64,000 nucleotides of DNA, taken from the NCBI RefSeq assembly GCF_030272615.1, contig NC_081413.1:144562476-144626475 (forward strand), given 5' to 3'. The notes below the pieces were generated by a model. The model saw only the letters and a list, made by a program, of their open reading frames with translations, was not told the DNA's origin and did no database searches. The position numbers and the translations under genes were made by a program. Positions 11,530 through 23,380 of the stretch are shown piece after piece (the stretch's first letter is position 1; every line of letters starts with the position of its first letter). Source of the DNA: Cryptomeria japonica. Its lineage: Eukaryota; Streptophyta; Pinopsida; Cupressales; Cupressaceae.

Positions 11530-13109
11530 GACTATCCACTATGATAGTTCCATTATTGATTAAATCTTGGATAAGGTGCTTCAATATTTGACAATCATTA
11601 GTTTGGTGTCTTTTATTTTGATGGTAATTCCAAAAATGATTGTCATTCCACCAATTAGGTTTGACTTGTGGTTCATAACTTCTTGCTTATGGTAAAGTAA
11701 TCAATTTATTTGCAAGAAGAGTTTTCAAAGCTGATTCCAAGGGTTCTCCAATGTTTGTGAATTTCCTGCGAGGATTGGAGAAGAAAAACTTGGATTTATT
11801 ATTTTCTTGATTGTTATTGTTTGGGATTTGAGTTGATAGATTAAAGATTGGTTGTTGTTTTGTAGCATTATTGACGTCATTTCCTCCATTGATGAGATTC
11901 CTATTTTGTGACCAAAATTTGGGTTCGTCATTGTTGTTGTTGTGATTGTTATTGTAGGAATTATTGTAAAGCTTTAGCTCTCCTTTCTTTACCATCACTT
12001 CTTCTATTTTTAGACCATTCTCAATCATCTTGGTGAAAGAAGGAGGACATTGAATTTTTAGACAATAACTCATTTCACTGATAAGATTATCAATAAATAT
12101 GTCCATTTTTTCTTGATCAGCTACATCTCTTGGATACCTATTAAACATTCATTTCCATCGCTGTAAGAAGACCATGAAAGATTGACCATTCTTTTTCTTA
12201 ACATTGGATAAATCCAACATTGTTATCTCATTTCTTACATTGTAGGAGTATTGTGAAATAAATCTATTCATGAGTTCTTCAAAAGATTTTATTCCAGATG
12301 GTAATCTTGAGAACCATTCCATCGATTGTCCATTTAAAATCCTAGGAAATAGACCCATCAGGTAAGTTTCATCATGTGCAAAATCCATACTCAGTACAAA
12401 ATTCCCTAATGTGATCTTGAGGATCATACTTCCCATCGTATTTATCATATTTAGGGATTTCACAATGCTATGGAAATGTTATTATATTTAAACTTTTATC
12501 AAAAGGATTCAGGCATATATCTTCCAATGAATACTTCTTGGAACTCGTTCCATTCTGTATATCTTGTATTTGTTGTTGTAGAGTTTGCATTTGTTGAGTG
12601 AGATTGAATAAAGGATTATCCATACGGTTTCTCCTTGTCTCTTCATAATTTCTTCGATCACTATGCTCTCTTCTTGTGTCATCACGTTCTTTTATTGTTT
12701 TATCTCCCCTTGTTTCTTCATAACTTTCTTTGTTTATATCCTCATTATTTGGATCATCTGTGTTTTGAGTGTTACTCGTCTTTGCATCTTGTTTCAAGCC
12801 ATCTATGTTAAAGTCTTCTGGCAATTTAGCTCCTGATTTTTCCAACATTAAAAGATATTTTTCTTTTTGCTTCGCTAATAATTTTTCTATTAGTCTATAA
12901 AATTTGAAATCTTGCTCAAGGTATCTAATGGTGTTATTAACCGCTTCTTCATCAACAACTGTATACCCAAAAGTTTGGAACGTTGAATTATCTTCTTCTT
13001 CCATTTGTTTTTGTTGTTTTCTGAATTGTTCATATTGAGCTCTAGTCCAAACTGGCATGTGATTGCTTTGAAACATTTCTAAAGTTTTGACCTTATAAAA
13101 ACAACTCAA
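11530..13109 (-). pseudogene. gag of element A
   Basis: Translation begins at ATG 13109 (chosen as the first Met of a 213-codon frame). The N-terminal half is highly charged and Gln/Glu-rich (QQMQTLQQQIQDIQNG). The Retrotrans_gag domain follows near 12440-12050, with NGQSMEWFSRLPSGIKSFEE, FISQYSYNV and a downstream YPRDVADQEKMDIFIDNL. An Asn-rich linker leads to a degenerate zinc-binding site near 11620 (FWNYHQNKRHQTNDC, first Cys replaced by Trp) and LIQDLINNGTI. Stops near 12468, 12149 and 11687 break it. It would form the particle shell and bind RNA. Confidence 0.85.
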
Positions 13110-14620
13110 TAGGTGATTATTGGTTTAGGAAGGTATGCTTTGTTGATTTTACCACTGTTGTTGGTTCATTGTGATAATGCGTCTCTTTGTTGAAAAGCAT
13201 GTCCTTGTGAAATTTCTCCGTCAAATTCTGTCCCACAACCACGCAAATAGTGATGAAAACGGTGTAGGAATGTCCTATATTTTAACAAGATCTTGTGATT
13301 GATATACAAGAATCTTATCCTCTTCTGAGTAGCTTTATAACTGGGCTTTTTTTTCTTAAGATGATATTTAAAATTTATATAAGCATATGATAGTTTACAA
13401 GTTTGCTTGATTCCAATGTGAGTGCAATTCTGATTTTGATATAACCTAGGTTCAAAATAGGAATGCTATATCCAAGATAATGAACAAAAGGTGGATTGAT
13501 CAACTTACGTGATAGAGGATTTAATATATCCTGATGAGAAATTGATAATGATGTCGATTTTTGCACTTAAGATGTTTGAATCACTAGCTTGTTGAATGTT
13601 TTATGCTTATGGAACCTTTTTGGAGATAGCCTATTGGATTGGTAACCCAGTTATCAAACTAGTTTGAAGACGTGTGATAGTTTAAAGATAACTCTACTCA
13701 AGAAGTGTTTTTGATGCTGAATTTGAAATTTTAGATGATGATTTTCTTCAATTTTTGACCATTTTGAGCATGTTATAGACATAGAAGATACAATGTTTGA
13801 AAAACAAAATGCACAAGAAAGCACAAAATCCTATGGCAAGCCAAGACAGTAATTGTTGAATCTCACACGGGGTTTCCCTCGAGGCTACGCTATTCAGAGC
13901 GGATTTTTAGATTCTTGACCCCACTAGCTCCACCCTCAACACTCAGGAAACCAAGCACCAGTTTCCATGAAAAATCCCCATGGAAAAATTTATATCTCTA
14001 CTAAGAACCGTATGTGTGTGAGCCGCTTCAGAGGTTCGACCTCCTGCGCCAACAATTAGAAGGATTTTGGCAACTAGTACAAGTGGTTTTTAGTAAAGGC
14101 TTCCGGTCATGTGGCCATACATGCGACACTTTCATCTTTGTAAATACAAAAGGTTCCCAACCTATAGAGGTTACTCTCCATAGGGTTTATGGGGAAACGT
14201 AGTGTCGGTATGAACTTATCAACAAACATGGTTTGTTTAGAGTGGATTGGAAGGAAACGATATTAGCCCATTTCCACTTTAGGTCGTTCCCCTCTCACTA
14301 ACCCCCTCAAGGTAGCTCGAGAAGGCAAAACCTCTAAAGGTTACACATAAAACAGAGTAGGTCTGGTTTTCTGATCACCATATGAGGGTGAGAGCATACT
14401 TACCTACTACTTCATCAAGCATAGAAAACACAAGTATATTTTAGCCCTCTACAATCTATGTGCAACTACTTTAAAGAAGTCACTCAAAATGAAAGTTGAA
14501 TGCTTTCAATTTATCCCTTAGTTAAGCTAAATGAGCAAGATATGATGTGTTACTTTCCAAAATAAAACTCCTAATTAACTACATGAGGAAATGCATGAAA
14601 TTTTCTTTAAATCCCGCACA
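13110..14620. other. 5' leader of element A, gag-proximal part
   Basis: About 1.5 kb without a convincing gene. The block 13850-14400 is less AT-rich than its surroundings. A 62-codon open frame at 14014-14202 has no motif I recognise. Long leaders are usual in Tat/Ogre elements. Confidence 0.5.
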
Positions 14621-14625
14621 TAGAT

Positions 14626-14879
14626 TGTTAGGATTAATGATAGTCCCAAAGATACTGAGATGGGGGTGGTGAATCAGTATCTAACCGGTTAACAAAATAT
14701 TTAACCTTATTAAGTATTTTGCATTCCAAAATATTGTACCAATAAACAAGAATTAATGCAGTAAATAGGAATAGTAAAGACATCATAGAAAACACACCAT
14801 AACACAAGATGTTTAACGAGGAAACCTAGTGTGGGAAAAACCTCGGTGGGATTTGTTACCCACAATATTCACTCACTGG
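14626..14879 (-). repeat. LTR fragment (U5 side) of A1
   Basis: It begins TGTTAGGATTAATG and contains GAGATGGGGGTGGTGAATCAG, the reverse of the C-rich 'CTGATTCACCCCC..CTCAG' block found near the 3' end of all Sirevirus-like LTRs in this window. It ends at CACTCACTGG, the exact centre of the LTR's natural palindrome, and is followed by about 41 bp of LTR in the other orientation (matches 17267-17308). Confidence 0.75.
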
Positions 14880-14917
14880 CAACCTACCGACAACCTTGTG
14901 GCATTCATCTGGTAAAT

Positions 14918-17016
14918 CACTAGAGATACACATCTCATCGGTTGGTACATCATCTGACAGTGAGATACCTGCTGAGTTTAAAAGAGTTGATAGGAAGAGA
15001 AAACCTTCATCAAAACCCTCTCCTCCACCAAAGAAAACAAGAACACCAAGGCAGAAGCAATAGGCAGTGAGACCACCGGCAAAGAAGTTGACACCAAAGA
15101 AGAAACAACAATAGGTTATACCACCTCTGGATAACTTATTGAGTGAAATCACTGATGAAGGCAACTTGGAAAATGCAAGCAAACTGTATAATACATTTAC
15201 TAATGCAGAAAAGGAAAGTATTGAGAGTAGCATAATTCTACATCTTGACATATACAAGAAAGTGTTAATAGAAGTTGTAGATGATTTGCCCAATGAATTG
15301 TACAGGAGGTTAGATGCAAAAAGGATTGCAGTTATGGAGCTAGATAAGAAACTAAAGATTGAAAAACTCCTAGTTGTACATCAGGTTAACTCTGTAGAGG
15401 AGATTGATGAACTAATTAGTGAAGCTAATAGATCAGTTTTTGCAAGTGGACACCGACATGTAAGCCTAATGCCTGGTAGAGTAAATGAAATTGTAGAGGA
15501 AACAACAGACAAGTGGGACATCTTTTTTGTAGAGAAGGAAAAATAGGAAGAGCTGAATAGACCTAAGAAAACTTTCAAGGTTTATCAAAAGGACAGAGAC
15601 AAAGGAAAAGGTAAAGTTGGTGGATTAACAAACATAAAAGTAACTGACAATCTACCACCACCTTTGGTTACTCTAGTAGTACAAACTGATAACATACTGG
15701 CTACTGAAAATGTTGACACAACACATGAGGATAGTAACCCCGAGTCAGAAATTTTATTTACCATGAACATTGATACTCAGGAAGTGAACATAGTAGTGGA
15801 CAAGGATAGCACTGAGGTGAAAAATAATATTGCTAACACTGAAAACATTGAGCAACTGAAAAAAAATATTGAGGTTGGAATACAAGTAGAGCAAACAGAG
15901 CAAATAGTACATACAAAGAAACCTTTGGACAGTGGAATAAATACTGGTAGTATAGATGCTGGCACAATGAAACCTATAGAGACAGAGATAGCGATAGTGG
16001 ATAACACAGAGATACCAACAACAGATAATATAGAGAAACCAATAGATACACAGGTACACATTGAGACAGTAGAAATGATAATCACTGAGAAGCCTAAACC
16101 ATTGTTAGTTGAAATGCAAACTTAGACTGATCTACCAGAGGTTGATTCAAGCAAATTGATTGCTAGTACTACAAGCACTGAGATAGTAAAGGTAGTTGGT
16201 CAGACTTCTGGTACTTCACTGAGCGAATTCAGACCTACAAATGTGACTGAAGTACTTCTAGACTCAATAAAGAAGATAATGGATTGTAATGCATTGGCCT
16301 ATGAGGCAATTGATGACACTATTCCTATTCTTAAGATGATTGCACCAAAATACAATTTAGAGCAAGTAAAGGATTCTTTAAGTTAGTTAGACACATTGTC
16401 TAAATTCATTGTTGGAAATATTTTAACAATTGATCAAATAAATGAGGAAACATTCAAAGAGAAAATGGAAAAGGAAAAAGGAAAATTCTTTGAGGAAACA
16501 ATAAATAAGTGCATGAAACACATTAACACACTTTTACCAGCACTAAATAAAACAACTTTGGAATACAAGGAACTGTACAGGGACACATACAAGCCACATC
16601 TGTTAACACAGGATATTGAAAAGAAAATAAGAACAATACAAAAGGAGATAGATGATATAGCTCATAATATCATTGGTTCATCTGAACCTATATCATTTAT
16701 TGAGAAAGAGATAGAAGGATTTGAGGAGAAGATGGATAAATTAGAGAAAGAGAAAGAAAGGATCAAGGCAAAAGCCAAAGAGCTTAAGAACAAACTCAGT
16801 CCTAAATTAGACAACCTTATCTCTCCAAGGAAAGAGATCTCTGAGGCATTAATTCAAGGGAAAAAGTCACCGGAGGAGCATATGCATCATCTCACCGATA
16901 CAATCCAAATAACTGAGGCAACCATGAAGGTCAACAATAGATTCATACAAAGTTTAACCTTGGTTTTGGCCGACATATTTCAGATTGTAACCAACCGGTT
17001 ACAAACTTCAAGGTGA
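14918..17016 (+). pseudogene. Env-position ORF of Sirevirus-like element A1 (N-terminally truncated)
   Basis: Function unknown. It begins in mid-protein (LEIHISS...), then a Lys/Pro-rich linker with two stops. A helical block from 15139 follows (ITDEGNLENASKLYNTFTNA, later YKKVLIEVVDDLPNELYRRL). An acidic Thr/Ile-rich stretch (15550-16125), a short helical block (16156-16386) and a C-terminal coiled coil (16396-17016, Lys/Glu-rich heptads) complete it. The helical block, the 16.2 kb block and the C-terminus each have a counterpart in the minus-strand ORF of D2 (40364-43537). Position just upstream of the PPT equals that of the env-like ORF of Sireviruses. No signal peptide or membrane segment is evident. 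Stops occur near 15547, 16126 and 16387. Confidence 0.65.
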
Positions 17017-17059
17017 TATTCTGCACTCATCTGACAATTTTTGACAACCTTTGTCATTG

Positions 17060-17220
17060 ATGTCAAAGGGGGAGTAGTGGACAGAGAAAAATGGCTAATC
17101 AGAGGAGATCATCTGCTCAAGGGGAGCACATATTTTTTGGTAACTTTTTGGACTTCATTTTTGGAAACAAATTTTTGGATTTTTCTCATGAGTGTTGCCA
17201 TGAATGCCAAAGGGAGAGAT
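17060..17220 (+). other. Polypurine tracts of A1
   Basis: GTCAAAGGGGGAG at about 17069 and CCAAAGGGAGAGAT directly before the LTR start TGTTGG at 17221. Repeated AAAGGGGGAGA-type PPTs upstream of the 3' LTR are a Sirevirus trait. Confidence 0.7.
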
Positions 17221-18286
17221 TGTTGGCATTCTACACTCTAGTGAGAAATGATGGTGTTGTCATTGATGGCAACCTACCAGAAACCTTGTGGCATTCATTT
17301 GGTAAATCCCCAGTAGGCACCAACACTGACAAACACTTCATCTACAGCAGTAAGAATGTATACCAACACCCTAGCCGACAAGAATAAACTTTTGTTTATT
17401 GTATTTAATTGTAAATATCTTTTGTAAAGCCAACATGACATATTGCAATAGAATCATATATGTATGAGATCTTGTAAATCATTTTGTAATGATGTATGTA
17501 TGAAGGATATGGTAGAAGTGATGAGCGAATATTAAGGCATATTTTGTATAAGGTTTATGGTTATAGTATGAGCTTAAACCGGTTTTGAACCTGGCATAGC
17601 AGATGCTAAATTGTAGTAGTACATTATATTGGATTTTCATAATCCATTTGTAAGTCAGTGAGACTTCCATTTTGTAGATTGAGTAGTGAGCTCTAGGCAG
17701 TTGGGCTTCCTGCATGTGCAAGCCCCTCATTATAAGTAATATCCATTCATTGGCCAGTGAGTGAATATTGCTTACAATGAGGGGCCTGCACATGCAGGAA
17801 GGCCAACTGCCTAGAGCTCACTACTCAATCTACAAAATGGAAGTCTCACTGACTTACAAATGGATTATGAAAATCTAATATAATGTATTGCTACAATTCA
17901 ACATCTGCTATGCTAGGTTCAGTACCGGTTTAAGCTCATACTATAACCATAAACCTTATACAAAATCTGTCTTAATATTTTCTCATTACTTCTACCATAT
18001 CCATCATACATACATCATTACAAAATGATTTACAAGATCTCATACATATATGAGTCTATTGCAATATGCCATGTCAGCTTTACAAAAGATATTTACAATT
18101 AAATACAATAAACAAAAGTTTATTCCTGTCGGCTGGGGTGCCGGTATACATTCTTTCCACTGTCGGTGAAGTGTCTGCTGGTGCCGGTGCCTACCAGTGA
18201 TTTGCCAAATGAATGCCACAAGGTTGCTGGTAGGTTTCCATCAATGAAAGCACCATAATTTCTCACTAGAGTGTAGAATGCCAACA
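17221..18286. repeat. Perfectly centred LTR inverted repeat, 2 x 533 bp
   Basis: The left arm 17221-17753 (TGTTGGCATTCTACACTC... ending CATTCATTGG) is mirrored by 17754-18286 (CCAGTGAGTG... ending AATGCCAACA). Arms have equal length and no spacer. The centre coincides with a natural palindrome, AATATCCATTCATTGG followed by CCAGTGAGTGAATATT. The arms differ at scattered positions, so the duplication is not recent. Confidence 0.9.
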
Positions 18287-18291
18287 TAGAT

Positions 18292-18735
18292 ATATTAGTA
18301 GTTTGAAATTTTTAGTTCTTGGACATTCGGACCTACAGAAAAAGTTTGTTAGTTGCAAATAAAAGTGCTATCCTAGCAAATGCGTTGTCTTCCATCTCAA
18401 AAGCACTGACCTAGAGGACAAAAGTGTGAACCTGCGATACGAAAGCACTTCTCTGTGGACTAAAATGCAAGAATTCACTGACAAAAGTGCTAACTGAAAT
18501 GTCAAATGCGTTAATCTCAAAGACAAAAGTGCTAATATAAGGATCAAATGCATTGATTTGCCAACAAAAGCGCTAACCTAAATGCCAAAAGTGCTAACCT
18601 GCGAGACAAAAATGATAATCTATTAAATGAAAGTGTTGTCAGAATTCACACAGGCGTGAATCTGGATTACAAATGCATTAATCTTATGTTTGCAATAACT
18701 AGATAGGATATTAGAAAGATATAGGTGAGGCTCCA
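18292..18735 (-). other. 5' leader of element A, PBS-proximal part with motif array
   Basis: Between A1 and the PBS. CAAAAGTGCTAAC or CAAAAGCGCTAAC occurs at 18482, 18565 and 18586, with weaker copies from about 18395 (for example at 18525). On the minus strand (gag sense) this reads GTTAGCGCTTTTG, the same motif as at 789-1141. No gene is present. Confidence 0.75.
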
Positions 18736-18753
18736 GCCCCACGGTGGGCGCCA
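18736..18753 (-). other. Primer-binding site of element A
   Basis: The minus strand reads TGGCGCCCACCGTGGGGC three bases downstream of the LTR end (...GACACA). This is the tRNA-primed start of minus-strand DNA synthesis. TGGCGCC-type sites are usual in plant Ty3/gypsy elements; I do not assign the tRNA. Confidence 0.85.
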
Positions 18754-18756
18754 AAA

Positions 18757-19941
18757 TGTGTCGACTTGAATTTCATCATCAAAATACTACCTGCAACATA
18801 TTAGTTTCACAAAATACAAAGGAAATGCTATAGGAAATCTAAAATCAACCAATGAAATTATATGAAATTGATATTAAAATAAAAATGATATTATTACCTT
18901 CATGATTTAAGTCTCATTGTGTCCTAACTCCACCGTTCCTGGTTGCAGATGATTTGCTCTCAGACAAGCACTGATAGCTTCCAAGATGGTATATGAAGAA
19001 TGGATTGATAATTGATAGTTAACTGATACTATGATATGCAATGAAAATGATTTAAAGCTAAATGATTATGCTAAATAAGAAATGCTAAATTGCTAATTGC
19101 TTCAAGATAAAAACTCATGGATGCATAAGTTTTCTCAAATTTTTAACTTGAAGACTAACTCTTTCTCAACTCAAACTCCTACTTTAATAGACTTTTGAGA
19201 GGATATGATGTTGTGTCCTGGATCAATGGTCATGATCAGATCTACACATTTGGATGGCTGTGACCAAAGGTGAAGGTTGAGAGAAAGGGGGAATGAGAAG
19301 ACAAGTGTCACTCATCTCACCTTGACTAGGTTGCTGACTGAGGTAATCTAGGGATGGTTAAAGAAGATTTACGCATGAGAGGACAAGTGGACTCAATTCC
19401 TTCCTAAGATGTAGGGATGTTGGAGAGAATATAGAAGAAGGTTAAGAAATATGTGTACGTACACAATATTTCATTTATTTTGGAAGTTGGAGATAAGTGG
19501 CTAATAAATGTTTTATTTATTTAATTTTGTTGAATTAACTTAGCCACATGATGGATGAGTTGGCAAAGGAAAGATGAAGTGGAGATGGAAGATGAGTTGA
19601 AAATGAATTAAATAATTTAAGAAATCATTTAATATTTGAGACTATAGGATAGAAGAATAATCGTTAAATATTAGATATTTAATTGATTAGAGGAATAATT
19701 AAATATTAGATATTTAATTAGTTGATTTGAAGAATAATTAAATATTAGATATTTAATTAATTGATTAGAAGAAAAGGAATGAATTAATTAATAAAATATT
19801 TCAATTAAATTAATTAATAGAAAGACATGAAATGAATTAAATAAATTAATCTTTTCAAATTAACTATTTAATAGAAGAATAATTATTAAATAATTATTAA
19901 ATATTTATTTAATCACTCATAGCCATTTTTATGTGTATACA
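18757..19941 (-). repeat. 5' LTR of element A
   Basis: 1185 bp with TGT...ACA ends (plus strand TGTGTCGAC ... GTATACA). It should hold the promoter for the sense transcript, but I cannot place a TATA box with confidence. Its right end is followed by unrelated DNA from 19942. Confidence 0.9.
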
Positions 19942-20149
19942 TCTACCATTTACTTTGTCACTTTGCCACTCTTGTATTGATATGGCTGCCCCTAAACAAT
20001 TCTATCATTTTTTCACTTTGAGGAAATGGTGGCAAAGGGAAATTAATACAACAACATGCCAAATGAAGAAAACATAGTCATGAATCTAGGAAGAAAGTAT
20101 GAATATATACAACTATGACAAGATCATCTTTTTATGGTGTAGGGCAGCA

Positions 20150-21869
20150 ATTCAAGGTATGGATGTTTCCCCCCAGCTGAAAGGTCATTTATCCTCAAAT
20201 GGAAATTAATGGATGAGGGTGGTAAAATAAATCAGTTATGAAGCATGTAACTAGAAAAATGACAATTTGACAAACACATTATAATGCAGAGATAGCCAAT
20301 TAACTAAAAATGATAAATATTACAAATAAATGGAAATCATAAATGTAAGTACCTTTAGTGATTTGAAAAGATGTAAATTTGGTGAAGAGCTGAAAGTATA
20401 GGTCCCTAAAGAGTTGATTTTATAGGTCCCTTGAAGAGTGCTGCATATTTGACATTAAAAGTTGTTGTAGACTTCTTGGAAGATTGTGTAGGTTGACTAT
20501 TTAATCACACTACAGCTGCTGCAAATAACTTAAAAAGGTTGCAAACTTATTGAACAATTAATGCAGCTCCATCCAATGACTTTAATACAACTTAATATGT
20601 TGTCCATTTATCAACAAATAGAACATGAGTAGATCAATTGGACTACACCCGTTTGATAAACTTTTTTCATTCTATGAAGACCCAATTACCTAATGGAATT
20701 TTTTTTTACAACATATGCAAAGACCCTCTTTCAAAATTGAAGACATGACTGACTCACAACCTTGAAAAATAAGTGACCTTGAAATATGACCAACAAACTA
20801 GCTGTAAACACCTCTAAAAGAGTCATTTAAACAAGAAGAATTTGGGGAAATAACTCCACTAGACAACACCTAACCAACTAAGTATGAATAATTGAAGAAA
20901 AAGACATCTAAGACATTGTGGAAGAGAACTTATTGAATGAAAAACCTATCCTAACCTACACTAACCAACAAATAATACTTACTCAAACAAAATCTTTCAT
21001 TGGTTCCTGTGAAATATCTACCCTTTCTCAGCAACTTACAATGCTTCACATGCTTATGTGCAACAAAAAATAGTTGCAATATCAATAGAAACTTATCAAA
21101 TTGCTACAATGAATTGTGAAAGACATTGAGACACTGACTTACAACTTCATTATGATAATATATACTACTGTTTTGAAGTGGATACAAGAGCTGAAACCAT
21201 TCTTCTTCAGCTATAACTAAAAATTTAGTTTCATCTTCAACTACAACTTCATGCTTGGATGCAATAAGTTGTGATTCTTTTCTTGCCTCCTTCTTAGCTA
21301 GATGTCTGATGGAAAATCCTAGTGAAATCACCTTCCTTAGTGCTTTTGTATTGATGGGCTGCCTCTTTGTCCTCTTCTTGATTTTAAACTCTAATTTGTG
21401 TGACTAATTTGACAAAAATATAAAAATTTCTGCACTTTGCTCTTGCTGCTCACAATTTTTCTCTATAAAATATATTTGTTTAGCATCCAAATTTAAGAAA
21501 AAATTCTTGAAGTCATCCCAAAACATGTCTTCGTAAATATCTTCTTCTTTTCAGCATTAGAGGACTGGATATAGTTTTATGACGACTCTCTTCTTGAAGT
21601 AAGAGTTCTAATTTGACATCACATTCCACAACCTTGTGTATGGTAACTTCATTTTGCAAAACAAGGTTGTCTTCCTTTACCTTCTCACAAACCACCACCT
21701 TATCATCAATACATGAAAAAAATTCCTCTATGATGTTAGAGAACATGTCTTCATTGATTTCCAAATATGTTGGTAATGACATTGACTTCTGATTATTGTG
21801 CTTCATTGACTTCTAAAACAACTTGGTGACTCTCACAACTTGACTCATCCCCGACAAAGGTGCCAAAAA
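20150..21869 (-). mobile_element. Degraded Ty3/gypsy remnant (B)
   Basis: At its right end the minus strand reads TGGCACCTTTGTCGGGG (21849-21865), a PBS-like sequence four bases from a possible LTR start TGTTGATC at 21870. Near 20165-20210 the minus strand gives CATTTGAGGATAAATGACC and TCAGCTGGGGGGAAA, resembling a pol end followed by a PPT. Between them lie only short Glu/Lys-rich frames (21806-21513, 21331-21104) that I do not recognise, so most of gag-pol has been lost. Confidence 0.45.
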
Positions 21870-23380
21870 TGTTGATCTTTTTAATTGAAATCAAGGTTGC
21901 AATACTAATTCACAACTCAGGGATTTTTATCCATACTAAGAAACCCTTCATTTACTAGAAGCTACACTTAATTATCAACCCAGGGACGTGAGCTTGAAAT
22001 GAGACAACACTGTATATGCACTAAGGGAGCCTTCTAAGATATTATATTAGTTGTGTATAGAAAATAAACTCAGAATAATAAACTAAATTGAAAACATAAC
22101 AATGCTGGAAATAAAACTAACTACACAATAGTGGCTACATGAAGACTGGTTATTAGCAACAACAGTGGCTGCAAGTTGACTGTTATAAAACTAGTGAAAT
22201 CAAATATGCTGAAAAGAAAACCTATCATAACCAACTCACTAATAAAAGTAAAGCATAATGATTAAAAATTTAAATTATTGCAAATCTAAACTATGTTGGA
22301 GTCACAGTTCCTCAAGTGGCCCTTGCTTGAGTTGCTTCAATCTGTCATTAGCATTCCATCTTCAATAAACAAGCTTCAATTCTTAAATAATATTCTTATT
22401 GCAAATCAAATACTACATGGACATGTATCAAACTTTCTAATTTAAATTGGACACCATTAACAAGACTCAACACTAACTGGATACTCTCTACACTATTCTC
22501 AACACTACTTTCAACACTACTTACTCACAACTCAACAAAATCTTAGATTTATACTTGAAGCTTGCGAGTTGAAGTAATTATAAACTCAAAAAATTATTAC
22601 AAATATCATTTCTCTTATGAAAACAAGGAGATGACTTATTCTACTCATGACTAATAATAAATATTAAACTAACAAGAGTTGAGAGTTTTAATCCTCTTCA
22701 AACTCTACAACTATAAAGTATAGTCATGGCTGGACATGTGTACAAAATATGTTATAATTATTCATGAATCATCAAATATTGTTTCCACAAGATTCTCCAA
22801 TTTTAATTCACTTCAATAACTTCAAATACATGAACTCATGAAGAGGTAGATGAGTCCAAGTTGAATTAGAACTCAATCCTTAACTGTTGCCTGGAAATCT
22901 GCTAGTTTGTCTCAGTCAAATTTGGGTGAATTATTCTCATTAACAATTGCGGATCAACTCAAATAATATAAAATTTTTTTATATCTCTTTTAAAGCTTTC
23001 CAGATCATTTTTAAAATCCGAATTTTGTTTAGAAATGAGTGATATATGTCTGTTTTACTAAAACTAGTCTTTTGACTTTTTATGCACTTTCAGTCAACTG
23101 CTACATCTGTCAATTGCCAAATTTCTCCTCCTCCTTTCTAGATATATGAATGAATTAAAATACTCAAAAACAACATGTTAATCCTTCTTAAGTACTTTAC
23201 ATTTAATAATAACCATTTATTTTAATATTTTATCATTATTTAGCATTGACTAGCTAGACATACATATGCATATCAAACACCATTAATCCTAGTTAATGCT
23301 TCACAAAACCAAGGTAATGTTTGAAAATTACTTGGAAGGGAATTATAAAAATGAGGTAAATTATCATAAAACATGAAATA
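21870..23380 (-). repeat. Possible LTR of remnant B
   Basis: Starts TGTTGATC next to the PBS-like site. No second copy exists in the window and the right end cannot be fixed. No genes are visible. Confidence 0.3.

Larger units (their letters stand above)
14626..18286. mobile_element. Rearranged Sirevirus-like insertion A1, TSD TAGAT
   Basis: The insertion starts TGTTAGG and ends GCCAACA and is flanked by TAGAT at 14621-14625 and 18287-18291. In plus-strand order it holds a minus-oriented LTR end (14626-14879), about 41 bp of plus-oriented LTR (14878-14918), the C-terminal part of a plus-strand ORF (14918-17016), PPTs, a plus-oriented LTR part (17221-17753) and a minus-oriented LTR part (17754-18286). 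The two minus pieces together make one LTR of about 785 bp split at its internal palindrome. Intact TSDs show that the outer ends are true integration ends, so the internal disorder arose during or after integration. Confidence 0.85.
1..19941 (-). mobile_element. Tat/Ogre-type Ty3/gypsy LTR retrotransposon (element A), 3' end cut by window edge
   Basis: Reading on the minus strand the order is 5' LTR (18757-19941), PBS, long leader, gag, protease, G-patch domain, RT, Ty3-type RNase H, second archaeal-type RNase H, integrase, antisense PMD pseudogene, PPT and 3' LTR (1-271, partial). The LTR copies align closely from position 1 with about 19670 and both end in GTATACA. Dual RNase H and great length are hallmarks of the Tat lineage of plant Ty3/gypsy elements. 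All coding modules carry stops or frameshifts, so this copy is dead. The interval includes the later insertion A1 (14626-18286). The element's TSD cannot be checked because its left flank lies outside the window; the right flank begins TCTAC. Confidence 0.9.

Noticed and set aside
15754-16085. Cys/Tyr/Ile-rich open frames on the minus strand.
   Set aside because: They are mirror frames of the plus-strand ORF of A1, which has blocks shared with D2.
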